Shown here: positions 4,967 to 12,228 of the stretch, piece after piece
How the letters are laid out: every line of letters begins with the position of its first letter
Numbering within the stretch: the first letter of the stretch is position 1
Assembly: GCA_023145595.1 (NCBI GenBank)
Contig: JAGLDM010000364.1
Span: 1 to 12,228, forward strand
DNA length: 12,228 nucleotides
Direction: 5' to 3'
From: Flavobacteriaceae bacterium
Lineage (GTDB): Bacteria > Bacteroidota > Bacteroidia > Flavobacteriales > Flavobacteriaceae
Translations under genes and position numbers: made by a program
The notes under the pieces: model-generated
Seen by the model: the letters and a program-made list of their open reading frames with translations, nothing else
What the model was told of the DNA's origin: nothing
Databases searched by the model: none

Positions 4967-7420
4967 TTAAAGTCGCTTTGCTCCTTTTACTTTTTGCTTT
5001 GTTAAGGCAATTTCAATGACTTCTTTCATTTCATTTACATAATGAAACTTGACACCTTTTAAGTAACGTTGATTAATTTCATCAACATCTTTTTTGTTAT
5101 CTGCACACAAAATAATTTCTTTGATATTGGCTCTTTTTGCTGCTAATATTTTTTCCTTAATTCCGCCTACTGGCAACACCTTACCTCTTAAGGTAATTTC
5201 ACCAGACATTGCCAATCTCGATTTAACTTTGCGCTGCGTAAACACTGAAACCAATGATGTTAGCATCGTAATTCCAGCACTTGGACCATCTTTTGGAGTA
5301 GCACCTTCTGGTACGTGAATATGCACTTTATAATCGGCTAATATTTTTGCTTTAATTCCGAAATCTTCTGCATACGCTCGAATATACTCCATGGCAATCG
5401 TAGCAGATTCTTTCATTACATTTCCTAGATTTCCTGTAATGGTTAACCCTTTTCCTTTGGAAATAATCGATTCAATAAATAAAATATCACCACCTACTCG
5501 TGTCCAAGCCAAGCCTGTTACCACTCCCGCTACATCATTGTTTTCATATTTATCTCGTTCCATGTGAGAAACTCCCAATATTTTTTCAATGTCTTCCGAA
5601 GAGATTAACGTGTTGTACTCTTCTTCCATTACAATAGATTTTGCGCCGTAACGCACCACTTTTGCAATTTGCTTGTCCAATCCACGAACACCAGATTCAC
5701 GGGTATAGCCTTCTACTATCTTCTCTAATTGCGCTTTTTTAATTTGAATATGTTTTGTAGTCAAACCATGTTCTTTCAATTGCTTTGGCAATAAATGTCT
5801 TTTAGCAATTTGCACTTTTTCTTCAATGGTATATCCGCTTACATTAATAATCTCCATTCGATCTCTCAATGCCCACGGAATAGTAGATAAACTATTTGCA
5901 GTTGCCACAAACAATATTTTAGAAAGGTCATATCCCATTTCTAAATAGTTATCATAAAATGCAGAATTCTGTTCTGGGTCTAACACTTCTAACATTGCAG
6001 AAGATGGATCACCATTATGAGAACTGCCTGCTAATTTATCAATCTCATCCAATACAAAAACCGGATTTGAAGTTCCTGTTTTTTTCAAACTTTGCAATAC
6101 ACGTCCGGGCATAGCGCCAATATAAGTTTTTCGATGTCCTCTAATTTCTGCTTCATCTCTCAATCCACCCAACGACATCCGAACATATTCTCTCCCCAAC
6201 GATTCTGCAATGGATTTCCCAAGTGATGTTTTACCAACTCCAGGAGGGCCATACAGGCAAATAATAGGCGATTTCATATCTCCTTTTAACTTCAGAACCG
6301 CTAAATGTTCTATAATTCTTTCTTTTACTTTCTCCAATCCGAAGTGATCACGATCTAATACTTTTTGTGCTCTTTTTAAATCGAATAAATCGGTTGAATA
6401 TTCGCCCCATGGTAATTCTAATAATAAATCTAAATAATTTCGCTGTACAGAATATTCGGCTACTTGCGGATTCATCCGTTGCAAACGTCCGATTTCTTTA
6501 TCAAATTTTTCGGCAATTTCTTTAGACCATTTTTTCTTTAAGGCTTTTTCACGCATTTCAGCAATTTCTTCTTCATAAGAAACTCCGCCTAATTCCTCTT
6601 GAATAGTTTTTAACTGCTGATTCAAATAATATTCACGCTGCTGCTGATCCATGTCAGTCCGTGTTTTATTTTGAATATCATGACGTAATTCCAATTTTTG
6701 CATTTCTTTACCCATCAATTTTAGGGTACGCAAAGCTCTTTCTTGTAAATTACTAATATTCAACAATTCCTGCTTTTCTGCAACAGAAAGGTTCATATTA
6801 GAAGAAACAAAGTTTACTAAAAACGGACTGCTATCAATATTTTTAATTGCAAAAGAAGCCTCAGAAGGTAAACTCGGGTTGATCTTAATAATTTTTAAAG
6901 CCATCGATTTAATAGAATCAATGATTGCTTCAAATTCAGGATCTTTTAATTGAGTTCTGTCTTCTGCTATTTTTTTTGTAGTTGCTTTTAAATAAGGCTC
7001 TTCTTGTGTAATAGCATCAATTTCAAACCGCTTGGTACCCTGAATAATCACAGTGGTATTTCCGTCAGGCATTTTAAGCATTTTCAAAATACGGGCTACT
7101 GTTCCAACCTTATGAATATCTTCTACAGAAGGATCTTCTACCCCTTCATTTTTCTGGGCAACAACACCAATAATCTTATTTCCTTTGTTTGCCTCTTTTA
7201 TCAACTGGATTGATTTATCTCTACCTGCCGTAATTGGAATTACAACACCTGGAAATAAAACGGTATTTCGCAAAGGAAGTATTGCTAATTCCTCTGGAAT
7301 CTCTTCCTTATTTATCCGCTCTTCATCCTCTGGAGTCATTAACGGTATTAATTCAGCATCATCATCAAACATACGTTGAAATGACAGATTGTCAATTTTT
7401 AAAAAATTAGAATCGCTCAT
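4967..7420 (-). CDS. lon: ATP-dependent protease Lon (endopeptidase La)
   Basis: Lon is a cytosolic hexameric AAA+ serine protease that degrades misfolded and selected regulatory proteins. The 817-residue protein is full length. It has an N-terminal substrate-binding LON domain starting around [17 protein letters not shown] (47-63), preceded by a ~45-residue acidic extension usual in Bacteroidota. A helical region with [20 protein letters not shown] (258-277) follows, then the ATPase with Walker A GPPGVGKT (391-398), Walker [10 protein letters not shown] (454-462) and [10 protein letters not shown] (576-585). The protease domain carries PKDGPSAG with catalytic Ser714, and GGIKEK with the predicted catalytic Lys757 (43 residues later, as in E. 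coli S679/K722). All catalytic elements are intact. It is transcribed alone, with a terminator right after it and a 403-bp gap before it. No obvious heat-shock promoter is recognisable. Confidence 0.98.
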   Translation of the reverse strand: MSDSNFLKIDNLSFQRMFDDDAELIPLMTPEDEERINKEEIPEELAILPLRNTVLFPGVVIPITAGRDKSIQLIKEANKGNKIIGVVAQKNEGVEDPSVEDIHKVGTVARILKMLKMPDGNTTVIIQGTKRFEIDAITQEEPYLKATTKKIAEDRTQLKDPEFEAIIDSIKSMALKIIKINPSLPSEASFAIKNIDSSPFLVNFVSSNMNLSVAEKQELLNISNLQERALRTLKLMGKEMQKLELRHDIQNKTRTDMDQQQREYYLNQQLKTIQEELGGVSYEEEIAEMREKALKKKWSKEIAEKFDKEIGRLQRMNPQVAEYSVQRNYLDLLLELPWGEYSTDLFDLKRAQKVLDRDHFGLEKVKERIIEHLAVLKLKGDMKSPIICLYGPPGVGKTSLGKSIAESLGREYVRMSLGGLRDEAEIRGHRKTYIGAMPGRVLQSLKKTGTSNPVFVLDEIDKLAGSSHNGDPSSAMLEVLDPEQNSAFYDNYLEMGYDLSKILFVATANSLSTIPWALRDRMEIINVSGYTIEEKVQIAKRHLLPKQLKEHGLTTKHIQIKKAQLEKIVEGYTRESGVRGLDKQIAKVVRYGAKSIVMEEEYNTLISSEDIEKILGVSHMERDKYENNDVAGVVTGLAWTRVGGDILFIESIISKGKGLTITGNLGNVMKESATIAMEYIRAYAEDFGIKAKILADYKVHIHVPEGATPKDGPSAGITMLTSLVSVFTQRKVKSRLAMSGEITLRGKVLPVGGIKEKILAAKRANIKEIILCADNKKDVDEINQRYLKGVKFHYVNEMKEVIEIALTKQKVKGAKRL

Positions 7421-7497
7421 AATTGTATATGGGTCATTTTGTCATTGAAATATTTTCGACTTCAAAATTCAAAATATTATTTTAAATTTATATTACT

Positions 7498-7519
7498 GAC
7501 ACTTAGCGAACTAAGTGCC
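7498..7519 (-). promoter_or_regulatory. Stem-loop upstream of lon with a UUCG loop
   Basis: On the minus strand the sequence GGCACTTAG-TTCG-CTAAGTGTC folds into a nine-pair stem with a UUCG tetraloop and one G-U pair. On the plus strand the same site has an A-C mismatch, so folding is better in the lon-sense RNA. It lies 78-99 nt upstream of the lon start and has no U tract after it, which argues against a terminator. It could be a leader structure of the lon mRNA, or a protein-binding palindrome (CACTTAG/CTAAGTG) in DNA. No function can be shown. Confidence 0.4.
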
Positions 7520-7779
7520 GTTATTTTCTTTAATCTGTTTAGTAAGGTCAATAGTTATGCCATTTAGCATATACTATGAACTGTCATTTAAACTAATTAG
7601 TAAAAGGATTTAACCTCTTTTTTTATAATTTTTAGAGAATTGATATTGACATCGATTATATTGGAAAAATCGACCTATGCAGCAAAAGTATTCGTTCAAC
7701 TATAATCTTAATAATAATTACCAATAGATTACTCTACTGCCTGGAGCAGACAGTATCAAATGAATTTTTAAAGACAATA

Positions 7780-7810
7780 GTAACCATTACGAACAAATAT
7801 AATGGTTTAC
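7780..7810 (-). terminator. Weak hairpin after the GlmU-like gene
   Basis: GTAACCATTA (7780-7789) pairs with TAATGGTTTAC (7800-7810), with one bulged base and a 10-nt loop. It lies 13 nt beyond the stop codon of the GlmU-like gene on the minus strand. The following minus-strand bases (TATTGTCTTT) are only mildly U-rich, so termination is plausible but not strong. Confidence 0.35.
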
Positions 7811-7823
7811 AAGAAAATTAATA

Positions 7824-9002
7824 TCATTTAAAATTTCGATACTTATCGGTAATCTCGAAGAGATGTTTCATAATGTTTTCTTCTTGCTCATCAAATTCTA
7901 AACCTTTTCTACTCACAACAGCGTTTATGGTTTCCGTGACTTTGTTTATCTCATAAGTCATAAATCCACCGGTGCCTCCCCACGCAAAAGAAGGAATAAA
8001 ATTTCGTTGAAATCCGCTTCCATAAATATTACAAGAAACTCCAACCACAGTACCGGTATTAAACATCGTATTAATCCCACATTTTGAATGGTCTCCCATC
8101 ATCAGCCCACAAAACTGTAATCCAGTTTTCGCGAATCGTTCGGTTTCATAACTCCACAACTTCACTTCGGAATAATTATTTTTTAAATTCGAGTTATTGG
8201 TGTCTGCTCCTAAATTACACCACTCACCAATCACGGAATTACCCAAATAACCTTCATGCCCTTTGTTAGAATAGCCAAAAACAACAGCGTTTTTAACCTC
8301 ACCTCCAATCGTACAATACGGCCCAATAGTTGTTCCTTCATAAATTTTAGCACCCATTTTCAACACAGAGTTTTCACCCAAAGAAAAAGGTCCTCTTACA
8401 GAACACCCTTCCATAATAACAGCATTTTTACTAATATAAATAGGTCCTTCATTGGCATTTAAAGTAGCAACGGTCAATTCAACATCCTCTTCAATAAAAA
8501 TATCTTTTTTATTAAAACAATGTACCGATTCAGGAATTTCGGCTGATTTTCGTCCTTCCGTTAAAAATTTAAAATCCTGTTTTATAGCCTCTTCATTTAA
8601 AGAAAAAATATCCCACGTATTTTTAATTTGTAACAATTCGCTTTTATACTCAATTTGAGCATAGGAATCAAAATTTTGAACCTCCTGAGAACTTGTTACG
8701 AAAAAAGCAACAGTTTCTCCGTCCTTTAAAATCACTTCATTCTCCTTTAAATCCCTTACAATTTTTACCAAATCATCCGTAGGTAAAAAAGAAGCATTAA
8801 TCATAATGTTCTCCTCCATTTCAACCATAGGGAATTTTTCTTCCAAATACTCTTCGGTAAGTGTAGTTGTAGTAAATCCCAACCTTTTCTCCCATTTTTC
8901 TCGAATAGTCAGTATTCCAATTCTGATATCTGCTACTGGTCTGGTATATGTAAACGGAAGTAGAGCATCTCTAACCTCTCCATCGAACAAAATAAAATTC
9001 AT
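7824..9002 (-). CDS. Alternative GlmU-type UDP-GlcNAc diphosphorylase / glucosamine-1-P acetyltransferase
   Basis: The 392-residue protein fits the Bacteroidota 'alternative GlmU' family (TIGR03991-like), thought to replace canonical GlmU in making UDP-GlcNAc for peptidoglycan and surface glycans. The N-terminal part (1-~155) opens with FILFDG (3-8) and LLPFTYTRPVADIRIGILTI (14-33), the divergent nucleotidyltransferase signature of this family. The second half is a left-handed beta-helix with hexapeptide repeats (about 168-335: ISKNAVIMEGCSV, GENSVLKMGAKI, EGTTIGPYCTIGG). KGHEGYLGNSVIGEWCNLGA (247-266) resembles the GlmU acetyltransferase segment KAGHLTYLGDAEIG, with His249 at the place of the E. 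coli catalytic His363. It probably has its own promoter (9019-9026). It could feed the WbpM-like dehydratase in this window. The exact activities are inferred from the family. Confidence 0.85.
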   Translation of the reverse strand: MNFILFDGEVRDALLPFTYTRPVADIRIGILTIREKWEKRLGFTTTTLTEEYLEEKFPMVEMEENIMINASFLPTDDLVKIVRDLKENEVILKDGETVAFFVTSSQEVQNFDSYAQIEYKSELLQIKNTWDIFSLNEEAIKQDFKFLTEGRKSAEIPESVHCFNKKDIFIEEDVELTVATLNANEGPIYISKNAVIMEGCSVRGPFSLGENSVLKMGAKIYEGTTIGPYCTIGGEVKNAVVFGYSNKGHEGYLGNSVIGEWCNLGADTNNSNLKNNYSEVKLWSYETERFAKTGLQFCGLMMGDHSKCGINTMFNTGTVVGVSCNIYGSGFQRNFIPSFAWGGTGGFMTYEINKVTETINAVVSRKGLEFDEQEENIMKHLFEITDKYRNFK

Positions 9003-9018
9003 CTGATATTTTTTATGA

Positions 9019-9026
9019 CAAAGATA
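9019..9026 (-). promoter_or_regulatory. Candidate -7 box for the GlmU-like gene
   Basis: On the minus strand TATCTTTG matches TAnnTTTG perfectly and is the same octamer as in front of def. It ends 16 nt before the ATG (9000-9002), predicting a leader of roughly 10 nt. No TTG is found 17-23 nt upstream. The position between the carB terminator (9120-9160) and the start codon fits a separate transcription unit. Confidence 0.45.
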
Positions 9027-9119
9027 AAATAATAGGGCAAACAGATACTCTTTAAAGAAATAATTTTATGACTTAATTTTCACGAACAAACAGACTTCAC
9101 TCATTTAAAATTAAACGCT

Positions 9120-9160
9120 AAAAAGCCTCATAAAAGATTATTTTCTTTTATAAGGCTTTT
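9120..9160 (-). terminator. Rho-independent terminator of carB
   Basis: Sixteen-base arms (9121-9136 with 9145-9160; outer part AAAAGCCT / AGGCTTTT) enclose an 8-nt loop. The single imperfect position is a G-U pair in minus-strand RNA but an A-C mismatch on the plus strand, so it is built for minus-strand transcripts. U residues lie in and after the distal arm (complement of 9120-9124). It is about 50 nt past the carB stop. Confidence 0.85.
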
Positions 9161-9208
9161 ATATGACAACTAGAATTTGGCAATACTGCTAAATAATAGT
9201 TAATTATT

Positions 9209-12061
9209 TTACTTACTCAAATACATTTTACGTCTAGAGTACAATTCATAGAATTGATCATCCTTTAAACTCTCAATAAACAAAATACTTTCTCCTGTTG
9301 ATTTCATTTCAGGTCCTAAGTTCTTATCTACATTCGGGAATTTATCAAAAGAGAAAACGGGTTGCTTAATTGCGTAGCCCTCTAATCTTGGATTAAATTT
9401 AAAGTCAGTTACCTTATTCACTCCCAGCATCACCTTTGTTGCATAGTTTACATAAGGCTCTTGATAAGCCTTTGCTATAAACGGTACTGTTCTAGATGCT
9501 CTTGGATTTGCTTCAATAATATAAACGGTATCATCTTTTACAGCGAATTGAATGTTCATCAATCCGACTGTTTTTAAAGCTCTCGCAATTTTATGTGTAT
9601 GATCTTTAATTTGCTGCATTACAAACTCACCTAAATTAAACGGTGGTAACGTTGCATTTGAATCTCCAGAATGCACTCCACATGGTTCAATATGCTCCAT
9701 AATTCCGATGATATATACATTACCGTCTGCATCACAAATTGCATCTGCTTCTGCTTCTATTGCACCATCTAAGTAATGATCTAACAATAGTACATTTCCA
9801 GGCATTTTACGGTGCAAATCAACTACTGTTTTTTCTAGTTCTTCTTTATTAATTACAATTTTCATTCCTTGCCCACCTAATACATAAGAAGGTCTTACTA
9901 AAATTGGGAAATTCAAATCATCTGCAATTGCAAGCGCTTCATCCGCAGAAGTTGCCGTCCCAAATTCTGGGAAAGGAATTTTTAAATCAGTCAATAATTC
10001 AGAGAAACGTCCTCTATCTTCTGCTAAATCTAATGCTTCAAAACTGGTTCCTAAAATTTTAATTCCATAATCCTCCAGTTTTTCTGCTAACTTTAAAGCG
10101 GTCTGACCTCCTAATTGAACAATGACTCCTTCTGGCTTTTCATGCTGAATGATGGCATAAATATGCTCCCAAAAAACGGGCTCAAAATATAATTTATCCG
10201 AAATATCAAAATCTGTTGAAACTGTTTCCGGATTACAGTTAATCATAATCGTTTCATAACCTACCTCACGAGCTGCTAAAACTCCGTGAACACAGCAGTA
10301 ATCAAACTCAATTCCTTGTCCAATTCTGTTTGGACCAGACCCTAATACTACAATTTTTTTCTTGTCAGTAACAACACTCTCATTATCTGCATATTCTTTA
10401 CCATCAACAATCATATTGCTTTCAAAAGTAGAATAATAATAGGGAGTTTGTGCGTCAAATTCGGCTGCACACGTATCTACCAATTTATAGACTCTGTTGA
10501 TATTAAACTCCTGGCGTTTATTAAAAACCTGACTTTCTAAACATTTAAGTGTATGTGCAATCTGACGGTCACCATATCCTTTTTTCTTTGCTTCCAATAA
10601 CAAATCCTTTGGAAGTGTATCTAAGGTAAACGTTGCTATTTGTTTTTCTAATATGTGTAATTCTTCATATTGTTTTAAGAACCACATATCTATACGTGTA
10701 ATTTCATTAATAGTACTCAATGAAATCCCCATTTTAATGGCGTCATAAATCACAAACACACGATCCCAACTCGCATTTTTCAACTTATCAATAATCGAAT
10801 CGTAATCTGTTTCTCCTTTACCGTCTGCTCCTATTCCGTTACGTTTTATTTCTAATGATTGTGTTGCTTTATGCAATGCTTCTTGAAACGAACGTCCAAT
10901 TCCCATCACTTCACCAACAGATTTCATTTGAATCCCTAATGTTCTGTCAGAGCCTTCAAACTTATCAAAGTTCCATCTAGGGATTTTTACAATTACATAA
11001 TCTAAGGTTGGCTCAAATAAAGCCGAAGTAGTTTTTGTAATTTGATTATTTAATTCATCTAAATGATATCCAAGTGCCAGTTTAGTCGCAACTTTTGCAA
11101 TAGGATATCCTGTTGCTTTTGATGCTAATGCGGATGAACGCGAAACCCTTGGGTTAATTTCAATAGCTATAATTTCTTCTTTTTCATCTGGAGAGATTGC
11201 AAACTGAACATTACATCCGCCAGCAAAATCACCAATAGAACGCATCATATGAATTGCCATATCACGCATTTTTTGAAAGGTAGTATCACTCAAAGTCATT
11301 GCAGGCGCAACTGTAATTGAATCTCCGGTATGAATACCCATTGGATCCATATTTTCAATAGAACAAACAATAACTACATTGTCATTTCTATCTCGTAATA
11401 ATTCTAACTCATATTCTTTCCACCCCAATAATGCCTTATCAATCATCACCTCATGAATTGGCGAAATCTCTAAACCACGACTTAACATTTCGTCAAAGTC
11501 CTCTTTATCATAAACGATTCCTGCCCCAGCACCTCCTAAAGTAAAAGAAGATCTAATAATTAATGGAAAACCGAACTCTTGCGCTATTTCTTTCCCTTTT
11601 AGGAAAGATGTTGCGGTTGCTTGCGGAGCCATTGGAATTCCAATTTTTATCATCAGTTTTCTAAACAACTCTCTATCTTCGGTAATCTTTATTGCATCAA
11701 CATCAACACCAATTAATTCTACATTAAAATCTTCCCAAATTCCTTTATCTTGTGCTTCTATACATAAATTCAACGCTGTTTGACCACCCATTGTTGGCAA
11801 TACTGCATCAATTTGAGGGTGTTCTTTTAAAATCTCAATAATAGATTTTGTGGTTAAGGGTTTTAAATAAACATGATCCGCAGTTGTTGGATCTGTCATG
11901 ATCGTTGCCGGATTAGAATTTATTAAAACGACCTCTATTCCCTCTTCACGCATTGAACGGATTGACTGCGTTCCTGCATAATCAAATTCACATGCTTGAC
12001 CAATTACAATAGGTCCTGAACCTATAATTAAAACCGATTTTATTTTGTTGTTTTTTGGCAT
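9209..12061 (-). CDS. carB: Carbamoyl-phosphate synthase large subunit, short form without allosteric domain
   Basis: CarB makes carbamoyl phosphate from bicarbonate, two ATP and ammonia supplied by the CarA glutaminase, for pyrimidine and arginine synthesis. The 950-residue protein has both ATP-grasp halves. The first starts with VLIIGSGPIVIGQACEFDYA (10-29), then MGGQTALN (91-98), SSFTLGGAGAG (171-181) and EINPRVSRSSALASKATGYP (301-320). The oligomerisation region follows at about 405-555. The second half has VVLGSGPNRIGQGIEFDYC (571-589), GGQTALKLAEKLEDYGI (651-667), PSYVLGGQGM (724-733) and ANPRASRT (851-858). It ends soon after MKSTGES (919-925). E. coli CarB (1073 residues) continues with a ~137-residue MGS-like domain binding UMP, IMP and ornithine, which is missing here. 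To my knowledge 950 residues is normal for Flavobacteriia. carA is not in the window. The start gives the usual MPKNNKIKSVLIIGSGP. Confidence 0.97.
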   Translation of the reverse strand: MPKNNKIKSVLIIGSGPIVIGQACEFDYAGTQSIRSMREEGIEVVLINSNPATIMTDPTTADHVYLKPLTTKSIIEILKEHPQIDAVLPTMGGQTALNLCIEAQDKGIWEDFNVELIGVDVDAIKITEDRELFRKLMIKIGIPMAPQATATSFLKGKEIAQEFGFPLIIRSSFTLGGAGAGIVYDKEDFDEMLSRGLEISPIHEVMIDKALLGWKEYELELLRDRNDNVVIVCSIENMDPMGIHTGDSITVAPAMTLSDTTFQKMRDMAIHMMRSIGDFAGGCNVQFAISPDEKEEIIAIEINPRVSRSSALASKATGYPIAKVATKLALGYHLDELNNQITKTTSALFEPTLDYVIVKIPRWNFDKFEGSDRTLGIQMKSVGEVMGIGRSFQEALHKATQSLEIKRNGIGADGKGETDYDSIIDKLKNASWDRVFVIYDAIKMGISLSTINEITRIDMWFLKQYEELHILEKQIATFTLDTLPKDLLLEAKKKGYGDRQIAHTLKCLESQVFNKRQEFNINRVYKLVDTCAAEFDAQTPYYYSTFESNMIVDGKEYADNESVVTDKKKIVVLGSGPNRIGQGIEFDYCCVHGVLAAREVGYETIMINCNPETVSTDFDISDKLYFEPVFWEHIYAIIQHEKPEGVIVQLGGQTALKLAEKLEDYGIKILGTSFEALDLAEDRGRFSELLTDLKIPFPEFGTATSADEALAIADDLNFPILVRPSYVLGGQGMKIVINKEELEKTVVDLHRKMPGNVLLLDHYLDGAIEAEADAICDADGNVYIIGIMEHIEPCGVHSGDSNATLPPFNLGEFVMQQIKDHTHKIARALKTVGLMNIQFAVKDDTVYIIEANPRASRTVPFIAKAYQEPYVNYATKVMLGVNKVTDFKFNPRLEGYAIKQPVFSFDKFPNVDKNLGPEMKSTGESILFIESLKDDQFYELYSRRKMYLSK

Positions 12062-12085
12062 TGTACTTTATTAATTTCTGAATTA

Positions 12086-12093
12086 CAAATATT
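12086..12093 (-). promoter_or_regulatory. Weak candidate -7 box for carB
   Basis: On the minus strand AATATTTG matches TAnnTTTG at five of its six fixed positions and lies 24 nt before the carB ATG. No TTG stands at the usual distance upstream, but a long U-rich/A-rich tract (12100-12112) precedes it. It is offered only because the gene must start here, just downstream of the terminator at 12146-12179. Confidence 0.25.
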
Positions 12094-12145
12094 GAAATTT
12101 TCTTTTTTTTTCTAAAATATTGTTATCAAAACTTATCAATAGACT

Positions 12146-12179
12146 AAAAAAAAGGTGTTACTGAAAAACAGTAACACCT
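12146..12179 (-). terminator. Rho-independent terminator of the gene entering from the right
   Basis: A perfect 11-bp stem (AGGTGTTACTG at 12153-12163 with CAGTAACACCT at 12169-12179) and a 5-nt loop are followed on the minus strand by eight U (complement of 12146-12153). It is 22 nt past the stop codon at 12202-12204 and about 85 bp upstream of carB, so it separates carB from its upstream neighbour. Confidence 0.88.
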
Positions 12180-12201
12180 ATATATAGATTTTATATATTC
12201 A

Positions 12202-12228
12202 TTATTTCTTTGGTCGAGGATCTGAAGA
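12202..12228 (-). CDS. Last eight codons of an unidentified minus-strand gene (partial)
   Basis: Read from the window edge on the minus strand, the frame gives SSDPRPKK and a TAA stop at 12202-12204, followed 22 nt later by a strong terminator in the same direction. The terminator and the charged, sensible tail make a real gene end likely. Too little is visible to name it, and it need not be carA. Only one of the three possible frames has been preferred, on the basis of spacing to the terminator. Confidence 0.5.
   Translation of the reverse strand, partial: SSDPRPKK

Larger units (their letters stand above)
7421..7823. other. 403-bp gap between the GlmU-like gene and lon
   Basis: I see no coding frame with protein-like content, no tRNA and no IS relic here. 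It contains two inverted repeats, annotated separately (7498-7519 and 7780-7810). No perfect TAnnTTTG box facing lon is visible in the first 100 bp upstream of its start. Position 7625-7680 is slightly less AT-rich, but nothing there could be assigned. The gap should contain the lon promoter and leader. Confidence 0.6.

Noticed and set aside
7625..7670. Sigma-70-like TTGACA upstream of lon
   Set aside because: TTGACA occurs on the plus strand at about 7647, opposite to lon, without a properly spaced partner, and Bacteroidota use a different promoter consensus.
8084..9006. Several plus-strand ORFs of 61-68 codons opposite the GlmU-like gene
   Set aside because: They are short, mutually overlapping antisense frames over a conserved gene, with low-complexity composition.
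9209..9400. CarB truncated by a frameshift or premature stop
   Set aside because: The end is followed by a strong terminator, no allosteric-domain codons are found downstream in any frame, and this length is, to my knowledge, usual for the group.
1..12228. A hidden defence, toxin-antitoxin, secretion or other novel multi-gene system
   Set aside because: All sizeable reading frames belong to known housekeeping or polysaccharide families, and no unexplained gene cluster remains.

Overview
The window looks like a chromosomal segment of a marine or aquatic member of the Flavobacteriaceae (Bacteroidota). The evidence is a strongly AT-rich composition, the gene set (a 950-residue CarB without its allosteric domain, an alternative GlmU-type protein, a DUF5606 protein between def and mazG), promoter -7 boxes of the Bacteroidota form TAnnTTTG, few Shine-Dalgarno sites, and interspersed repeats of the 'GTCATTTCGAC / GTCATTCCTGC' kind that are scattered through flavobacterial genomes. 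I cannot fix the genus.

Layout. Positions 1-249 are non-coding and made of interspersed repeats. 250-2154 (minus) encodes a membrane-anchored nucleotide-sugar 4,6-dehydratase of the WbpM/CapD type, probably the edge of a surface-polysaccharide locus that continues to the left. 2155-2877 holds a candidate promoter for that gene and a ~460-bp scar of two decayed insertion sequences, one apparently inside the other. From 2850 a plus-strand housekeeping operon begins: def (peptide deformylase), a DUF5606 protein, and mazG, with the last two abutting (TAG directly followed by ATG). 4709-4966 is a convergent intergenic region with a 10-nt-periodic tandem repeat, a terminator for mazG embedded in an interspersed inverted repeat, and a terminator for lon.

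The rest reads on the minus strand: carB (12061 to 9209), its terminator, an alternative GlmU-type sugar nucleotidyltransferase/acetyltransferase (9002 to 7824), a 403-bp gap, then lon (7420 to 4967). Each of these has its own gap, and carB has a convincing terminator, so they are probably separate transcripts. At the right edge the last eight codons of another minus-strand gene and its terminator are visible.

Functionally this is mostly conserved core metabolism and quality control: N-terminal deformylation (Def), nucleotide-pool cleaning (MazG), ATP-dependent proteolysis (Lon), carbamoyl phosphate for pyrimidines and arginine (CarB), and UDP-GlcNAc supply (GlmU-like), which could feed the dehydratase at the left because that enzyme family acts on UDP-GlcNAc. 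I looked for a new defence, mobile or regulatory system and did not find one. The most informative observations are the nested IS scar next to def, the domain-deficient CarB, the retained acetyltransferase histidine in the GlmU-like protein, and several hairpin and repeat elements.
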